Origin: CAYNEO01 sp964396245
Lineage (GTDB): Bacteria; Zixibacteria; MSB-5A5; GN15; FEB-12
Reading direction: 5' to 3'
NCBI GenBank assembly: GCA_964396245.1
Contig: CAYNEO010000037.1
Coordinates: 1 to 37,132, forward strand
Length of the DNA: 37,132 bases
The position numbers were made by a program, and so were the translations under genes. Positions 33,433 to 37,132 of this stretch are shown here, piece by piece (within the stretch, counting starts at the first letter, position 1; every line of letters starts with the position of its first letter). Below the pieces are notes generated by a model. It ran no database searches, was not told where the DNA came from, and saw only the letters and a list, made by a program, of their open reading frames with translations.

Positions 33433-35169
33433 TTATTTCGCTGCCCCATCGCCATACACATCATCCCGCACGCCATCCGCTCCGGCATTGCCCTCACTCT
33501 CGCCGCCTGTGCCGGGCTGACCGGGTGTCAATTCCGTATCGAAGTCGTAGTGAACCGAGGAACCGTTGACGACTGCCACTGCCATAGATGCACCACCGGC
33601 GCCACCGCCGCCGTGACCGCCGCGCCCGCCATCGCCTCCTTTACCGCCGGTCCCGCCATTCAAAAAGAAATCGTAATCACTCCACGACTCTCCACCGGGC
33701 TGTCCCAATCCACCGGGACCGCCGGACCCGCCGTCACCACCTTGGCCTCCCAGACCTGAAATCATACGGCAGTTTGTCAGGGTAACCGAGCTTTGATAGA
33801 CAACCAGCGCTATTGAACTGCCACCCGATGTTCCGCCGGTCGCACCGCTGCCGGGACCGGCACCTGCGCCGCCATTGCCGCCATTCGCACCGGGCACCGG
33901 AGCACTGGAGTGACCGCAACCCGAGTGACCGCCACCGGCTCCGCCGCCGCCGCCGCAACCTGGTCCGCCGTTACCGCCATCACCTCCGTCCCGGATTGAG
34001 GCCAGCACCACATCACCGGACAAAAGGAACGTCGGAGCGCTCTCTCCACCGAGACCGTCCGTTCCCACGCTGCCCGGGGCGCCATCTTCGCCTGCCCCAC
34101 TGAGGATGGTTCCTCCCTGACCGCCTGTCTGAGAACCGTCGGTGCAGAAGCCCTGCTCACCGTCGGTCGGAGGGTATTCGGTGCCGCAAATATACAGGCA
34201 CCACCACGCGTAATCGCAGGCGTAATCTCCTCCTTGCTCGTAGCCGCCCGTGCCGCCTTCCCCTCCCTGGGCCAGACTGCTATCTGTCGCGTCGGCCCCT
34301 GCCTCTCCATCGACTCCCGCCACACCGGGAGCTCCGTCGCCGGAGCGAACCGTACAGTTTCGCAACTCCACGCTTGGCGAGTTGGCGCAGCAAACGCCGT
34401 AAGACCCCTCTCCCGGCCCTGTGGCGTCACCGCCAATAATAGTCAGATTCCGCAGACTCAACGCCGTGGAGACATTGTGTATCGCCATCGCCACGGCATG
34501 ACCCTCGACCGTCTGTCCGAATACAACCGTCGAGTCTCCATCCGATGGAAACCAGTTGTTGTTGGGATCACGACTCCCGTAAATAGTAACGCCGGCTTTG
34601 ATCACGATCGATTCGTGAAAATCCCCCGAAGCCACATATATGACTTCCGCCTGCAAACCATCCGCAACTTTGTCCACGGCCGATTGAATCGACCCCAGCG
34701 GAGCCTCGCGTGACCCGTCACCGGCTCCTCCCGGTAAAACGTACAGGGCTCCGACCGAATATGTCCGAAAACTCCACGTGAACTCATCCGACAACGACAG
34801 ACCGCTCGAGTCTAAAACCTCAAGGGTGACGGTAACCGTGTACAGCGTTCCGTACTCCAGCTCTGCCGTCGGGACCAGCATTACCGTTCGCGTGAGTGAG
34901 TTGTAGCGGTATTCGGCGGTCACCGGCGGGGATATGATAATTGTTGAGTCGCTGACCGTGCTGCCGTCAAGCGGCTTGGAGAACTCGATCCTGATCGTGT
35001 CACCCGTTATTCCAATTACCGAACCATCGATAGGGGTAACAGACATTACTCTCGGACTCTCTGCGACTGGCGGCTCCAGCGGCTGCTCCTTATCGCTGCA
35101 TGCGGCAACGAGCAGAACGAGCACTATCAGCCCCGGAACCATTCGACGAAATAGCTGAAATTTACGCAT
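33433..35169 (-). CDS. Large glycine-rich lipoprotein with Ig-like domain
   Basis: The protein has 578 residues. A lipobox VAAC places the lipidated cysteine at C24, so it is an outer- or surface-anchored lipoprotein. Residues about 40-133 form an SbsA-type Ig-like domain (VTPIDGSVIGITGDTIRIEF). About 140-280 resembles DUF1565/beta-helix proteins (LYVLPGGAGDGSREAPLGSI, VTIYGSRDPNNN). From about 280 to 560 the sequence is extremely Gly-rich, with many GGxGG repeats and a Cys-rich patch near 320-345. There is no LPXTG or sorting tail. The function is unknown; surface display or adhesion is an inference. The GGTGGWGD stretches on the DNA make it strongly strand-biased. Confidence 0.85.
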   Translation of the reverse strand: MRKFQLFRRMVPGLIVLVLLVAACSDKEQPLEPPVAESPRVMSVTPIDGSVIGITGDTIRIEFSKPLDGSTVSDSTIIISPPVTAEYRYNSLTRTVMLVPTAELEYGTLYTVTVTLEVLDSSGLSLSDEFTWSFRTYSVGALYVLPGGAGDGSREAPLGSIQSAVDKVADGLQAEVIYVASGDFHESIVIKAGVTIYGSRDPNNNWFPSDGDSTVVFGQTVEGHAVAMAIHNVSTALSLRNLTIIGGDATGPGEGSYGVCCANSPSVELRNCTVRSGDGAPGVAGVDGEAGADATDSSLAQGGEGGTGGYEQGGDYACDYAWWCLYICGTEYPPTDGEQGFCTDGSQTGGQGGTILSGAGEDGAPGSVGTDGLGGESAPTFLLSGDVVLASIRDGGDGGNGGPGCGGGGGAGGGHSGCGHSSAPVPGANGGNGGAGAGPGSGATGGTSGGSSIALVVYQSSVTLTNCRMISGLGGQGGDGGSGGPGGLGQPGGESWSDYDFFLNGGTGGKGGDGGRGGHGGGGAGGASMAVAVVNGSSVHYDFDTELTPGQPGTGGESEGNAGADGVRDDVYGDGAAK

Positions 35170-35201
35170 AGATACTCCACCCTATTTATGCCTGTATTAT
35201 C

Positions 35202-35229
35202 AATATAGGACCGATACAGGTTATGACAA
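35202..35229 (-). promoter_or_regulatory. Promoter of the glycine-rich lipoprotein gene
   Basis: On the minus strand TTGTCA (35224-35229) and TATATT (35202-35207) are 16 nt apart. A perfect inverted repeat CCTGTAT (35191-35197) / ATACAGG (35214-35220) straddles the -10 box and spacer. The start codon follows about 33 nt downstream, with GGTGGAG as ribosome-binding site. The promoter looks strong; the repeat suggests a regulator. Confidence 0.6.
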
Positions 35230-35293
35230 GTTTAATGTTGATCTCAGACTCCCCGAATGGATCCGGCTTTTGTGGTGCCCGGTCCGAGAACGG

Positions 35294-35782
35294 CTACTCC
35301 TCGTGAAACCGCTCGTCGGCGACCGTATCTTTGGCGTTACGCGCTGCCTCGGTCAACCACCCCAGGCGGTATTCCGTGGTCTCGTCGAACACAGGCACAT
35401 ACGGCTTGATATCCAGAAGCGGCGTACCGTCAAGCATATCCACATCCTTAATGTGAAGGATGCAGCCGTCTACCTTTTCCAGGCGAACGGTCGATATGCC
35501 AAGCGGATTCGGACGTCGCGGCGCCCGCGTGGCAAACAATCCCCGTTTGCGAGTATCGAGATATGGCACGACCGATAACTCGAATCCCTTACTGAGATGC
35601 AGGTAGTAAATCAGGGTGATATGCGAAAACCCGTCGAGATCAGCCAGACCGGCTTCGAACTCCGGGTAGACCTCAATCGTCCCCTCTGCCCCGCCGGAAC
35701 GTTTTGGTTGGATGGGCGTACCCTTTGGCTGCCTGAAGGGCGTATGGATGATTCCAATCGGCCGCAGTTCTATTGTTTTCAC
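35294..35782 (-). CDS. trmO: tRNA (t6A37-N6)-methyltransferase TrmO
   Basis: The protein has 162 residues of the TsaA/YaeB family. Its pattern is full: LRPIGIIHTPF at the start, then GLADLDGFSHITLIYYLH, LFATRAPRRPNPLGISTVRL and LLDIKPYVP. TrmO adds a methyl group from SAM to t6A37 of some tRNAs, giving m6t6A. The short form lacks the C-terminal extension of E. coli TrmO, as in many archaea and bacteria. The start is GTG at 35782 with GGGAGGTTGA just upstream; it lies 17 nt behind the substrate-binding gene. Confidence 0.9.
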   Translation of the reverse strand: MKTIELRPIGIIHTPFRQPKGTPIQPKRSGGAEGTIEVYPEFEAGLADLDGFSHITLIYYLHLSKGFELSVVPYLDTRKRGLFATRAPRRPNPLGISTVRLEKVDGCILHIKDVDMLDGTPLLDIKPYVPVFDETTEYRLGWLTEAARNAKDTVADERFHEE

Positions 35783-35799
35783 TCAACCTCCCTTGGGCA

Positions 35800-36606
35800 C
35801 TACTTGGGCAGTGTATCCCCGGTCGTGTCGGTGCTGTCGACGACCTCTTTTTGCGGAAGCACGCCGAACCATTTCATGTGCAGGCTGTCATAGGTTCCGT
35901 TGGCCCTGATAGAATCGAGCGCCGAGTTGATATCCTTCAGCAGCGCCGTCTCCGATGTCCTGACCGCGATACCGTAGTGCTCCTTGGAGAGAATAGGCCC
36001 GACTGTCTTGGCCGTACCGTGCTGCTTGATATACTCTCGCGTCGTTGGATAATCGTTTAGTACTGCGTCGAGATTTCCATTCTCCATGTCGATAAACGCC
36101 GCGCCGATATTGTCGTACGAGAACACCTGCACACCGTCCATCCGCTTGGCCATGATTTCGCCGGTCGTTCCGAGTTGAACACCGACCCGCTTGCCGCGAA
36201 GGTCCGCAACGCTGTGTATGGTCGTATCGTTTAGCGGCACGGCTATCGTCTGCCCGGCGGTGTAATACGGCTCCGAGAAGTCGACCACTGCGGCCCGCTG
36301 CGGCGTGATCGTAATTGCGCTGATAGCCGCGTCATACTTGTACGCAATCAACCCTGGAATCATGCCGTCGAACGGCGTCACAATAAACTCTGTCTCCCAG
36401 CCGTGGATATTACAGATTGCAGTCATCAGGTCGATATCAAACCCCTCGGGCTTGCCGGTCGATGTATTCACGGTTTCGAATGGCGGATAGGTCGCATCCG
36501 TGCCAACCTTCAGGGTCGTTCGCGTACCCTCGGGAGTCTCCGGCTTCTTCGCGCAGTATGCGAAAAACAACCCGAAAATCATCAGTACAAGCAGCAGTTT
36601 CTTCAT
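35800..36606 (-). CDS. Amino-acid-type ABC transporter substrate-binding lipoprotein
   Basis: The protein has 268 residues, family SBP_bac_3. The N-terminus (KKLLLVLMIFGLFFAYC) is a lipoprotein signal whose cysteine C18 follows an unusual FAY lipobox. The binding lobes have VGTDATYPPFETVNTSTGKP, GFDIDLMTAIC, RVGVQLGTTGEIMA and YGIAVR. It should capture a polar amino acid or a similar small ligand in the periplasm. No permease or ATPase gene is nearby, so it is an orphan receptor, possibly shared with a transporter elsewhere. It starts an operon with trmO. Confidence 0.92.
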   Translation of the reverse strand: MKKLLLVLMIFGLFFAYCAKKPETPEGTRTTLKVGTDATYPPFETVNTSTGKPEGFDIDLMTAICNIHGWETEFIVTPFDGMIPGLIAYKYDAAISAITITPQRAAVVDFSEPYYTAGQTIAVPLNDTTIHSVADLRGKRVGVQLGTTGEIMAKRMDGVQVFSYDNIGAAFIDMENGNLDAVLNDYPTTREYIKQHGTAKTVGPILSKEHYGIAVRTSETALLKDINSALDSIRANGTYDSLHMKWFGVLPQKEVVDSTDTTGDTLPK

Positions 36607-36633
36607 GTCTTACCTCTTCATATGCCTCTAATG

Positions 36634-36662
36634 ATATAACAGAAAAACGTCGACCGTGGCAA
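36634..36662 (-). promoter_or_regulatory. Promoter of the substrate-binding protein operon
   Basis: On the minus strand TTGCCA (36657-36662) and TTATAT (36634-36639) are 17 nt apart, a good housekeeping-sigma match. The ATG follows 28 nt after the -10 box, with AAGAGGTAAG as ribosome-binding site. Confidence 0.6.
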
Positions 36663-36697
36663 CCTCTTTGCGAAAATGGGCACAAAAAAGGCGGAGT

Positions 36698-36756
36698 GTC
36701 GGGTTTCTTGCCTCGGTCCGCCTTTGGCGGACCTTCGACTGCGGAACCCGACCTAC
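36698..36756 (+). repeat. Palindromic intergenic repeat, copy 1
   Basis: This 59-nt element begins GTCGGGTTTCTT and ends GGAACCCGACCTAC, so its ends pair (GTCGGGTT/AACCCGAC) around a GC-rich inner hairpin (GGTCCGCC/GGCGGACC). A near-identical copy lies at 36929-36987 in the same orientation and a diverged inverted copy at 36848-36905. It codes for nothing and lies between two genes read away from this site. Confidence 0.85.
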
Positions 36757-36810
36757 GACCTAGACATTTATGGCGATGAATTCATACAATCGGATAACGG
36801 CTATAATAGG

Positions 36811-36832
36811 TCACCCTGAGCTTGTCGAAGGG
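36811..36832 (+). repeat. Widespread 'PELVEG' intergenic repeat
   Basis: The core CCCTGAGCTTGTCGAAGGG is a short sequence repeated in many bacterial genomes; when translated in one frame it gives the familiar spurious HPELVEG peptide. Here it stands between two copies of the larger palindromic repeat. The ends CCCT/AGGG can pair. No gene is needed to explain it. Confidence 0.7.
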
Positions 36833-36847
36833 TCTCCTCAGTCTATT

Positions 36848-36905
36848 GTAGGTCGGTGTTCCGACGCGCGGATCGCGAGCAGCGAGCCGGGCGGAGAAAC
36901 CCGAC
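36848..36905 (-). repeat. Palindromic intergenic repeat, inverted diverged copy
   Basis: Read on the minus strand this 58-nt element begins GTCGGGTTTCT and ends CCGACCTAC, like the two plus-strand copies, but its middle is different (GCTCGCTGCTCGCGATCCGC). It shows that the ends are conserved more than the inner hairpin. Confidence 0.7.
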
Positions 36906-36928
36906 AATCAATCCCATCACAGTGCAAT

Positions 36929-36987
36929 GTCGGGTTTCTTATCTCGGCCCGCCTGCGGCGAACCTTCGATGGCGGAACCCGACCTAC
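36929..36987 (+). repeat. Palindromic intergenic repeat, copy 2, overlapping a stop codon
   Basis: This 59-nt element has the same ends and layout as copy 1. Its last four bases CTAC, read on the minus strand as GTAG, include the TAG stop codon of the partial gene to the right. The repeat therefore abuts or supplies the end of that coding region. Confidence 0.85.
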
Positions 36988-37132
36988 TTGATGATCACGA
37001 GCTTCCCAATCTGCGTCTTCCCGTTCGGTTCGGCGACGGTCCAGTAGTAGATGCCGGAGACAACGCGCTGGGTGTTACGGGTGATCAGGTCCCATTCATC
37101 GTGGGAGGAGGCAGGGTCGTTCGGGTCCATGT
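36984..37132 (-). CDS. Secreted protein, C-terminal end only (sorting-type domain)
   Basis: The reading frame enters from the right edge and ends at TAG 36986-36984, giving 48 codons plus a partial one. The end (VVSGIYYWTVAEPNGKTQIG then KLVIIK) is the last part of a FlgD-like/type IX-style C-terminal beta domain: a G-x-Y-x-W strand, a turn and a final Lys-x-hydrophobic strand. Such tails are common at the end of large exported proteins in FCB-group bacteria. The rest of the gene lies outside the window. Confidence 0.8.
   Translation of the reverse strand, partial: MDPNDPASSHDEWDLITRNTQRVVSGIYYWTVAEPNGKTQIGKLVIIK

Noticed and set aside
33550..34150. Repetitive appearance that could suggest a CRISPR array
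   Set aside because: The repeats are irregular GGN codons within an open frame, with no constant repeat/spacer length.
33810..34436. 208-codon frame within the glycine-rich lipoprotein in another frame
   Set aside because: Arises from the GC-rich repeat composition of the lipoprotein gene; the Gly-rich frame has the signal peptide and Ig-like domain.
36770..36991. 73-codon frame containing HPELVEG
   Set aside because: This peptide is the known false translation of the intergenic repeat; the frame also runs through the palindromic repeats.

Overview
This window looks like a chromosomal segment of a flagellated, Gram-negative-type bacterium. Three things suggest this: many exported proteins and lipoproteins, a secreted protein ending in a beta-sandwich C-terminal sorting-type domain, and a fla operon laid out like that of Bacillus with FCB-like extras. 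My best guess is the FCB superphylum, perhaps a Zixibacteria-like lineage. That is an inference from protein style and repeat content; no rRNA or phylogenetic marker comparison was possible.

Layout. Positions 1-1440 hold a tRNA 3'-end-like remnant, a tyrosine recombinase and an intact tRNA-Ser(GCU), which is a typical integration site. Positions 1533-26717 (minus strand) form one continuous flagellar super-operon, transcribed right to left from a well-spaced sigma-54-type promoter at about 26755-26773. In transcription order: motE-like, fliK, flgD, TIGR02530-type flagellar protein, flgE, flbD, fliL, fliM, fliN, fliO, fliP, fliQ, fliR, flhB, flhA, flhF, flhG, fliA. These build the hook, the C-ring/switch and the export gate, then end with the flagellar sigma factor. 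After fliA comes a less usual regulatory tail: a small charged protein, a SwrB-like membrane protein, a DUF2225 zinc-ribbon protein, three consecutive PilZ (c-di-GMP receptor) proteins, an exported protein of unknown function, a GAF-DHp protein with no ATPase domain, a small helical protein, two stand-alone receiver proteins and a FapA/DUF342 protein. No flagellin, motA/motB or chemotaxis core genes are present here.

Positions 26977-30838 (plus strand) carry housekeeping genes in the common order cmk, a 41-residue membrane peptide, plsC-like acyltransferase and rpsA (ribosomal protein S1 with long basic and acidic extensions), closed by a strong terminator. Positions 30920-36606 hold an exported TPR protein, an MtaB-type methylthiotransferase, a large glycine-rich lipoprotein, a TrmO-type t6A methyltransferase and an amino-acid-type ABC substrate-binding lipoprotein. 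MtaB and TrmO both modify t6A37 of tRNA. Positions 36607-36983 are intergenic and filled with short palindromic repeats, including three copies of a roughly 59-nt element and one copy of the widespread 'PELVEG' repeat. The window ends inside the 3' end of a secreted-protein gene.

The most notable points are the c-di-GMP/phosphorelay cassette behind fliA, an FlhF with eroded GTPase motifs, the sigma-54 promoter with upstream palindromes, a hairpin that covers the flgE Shine-Dalgarno sequence, and a probable leaderless mtaB transcript under a palindromic operator-like site.
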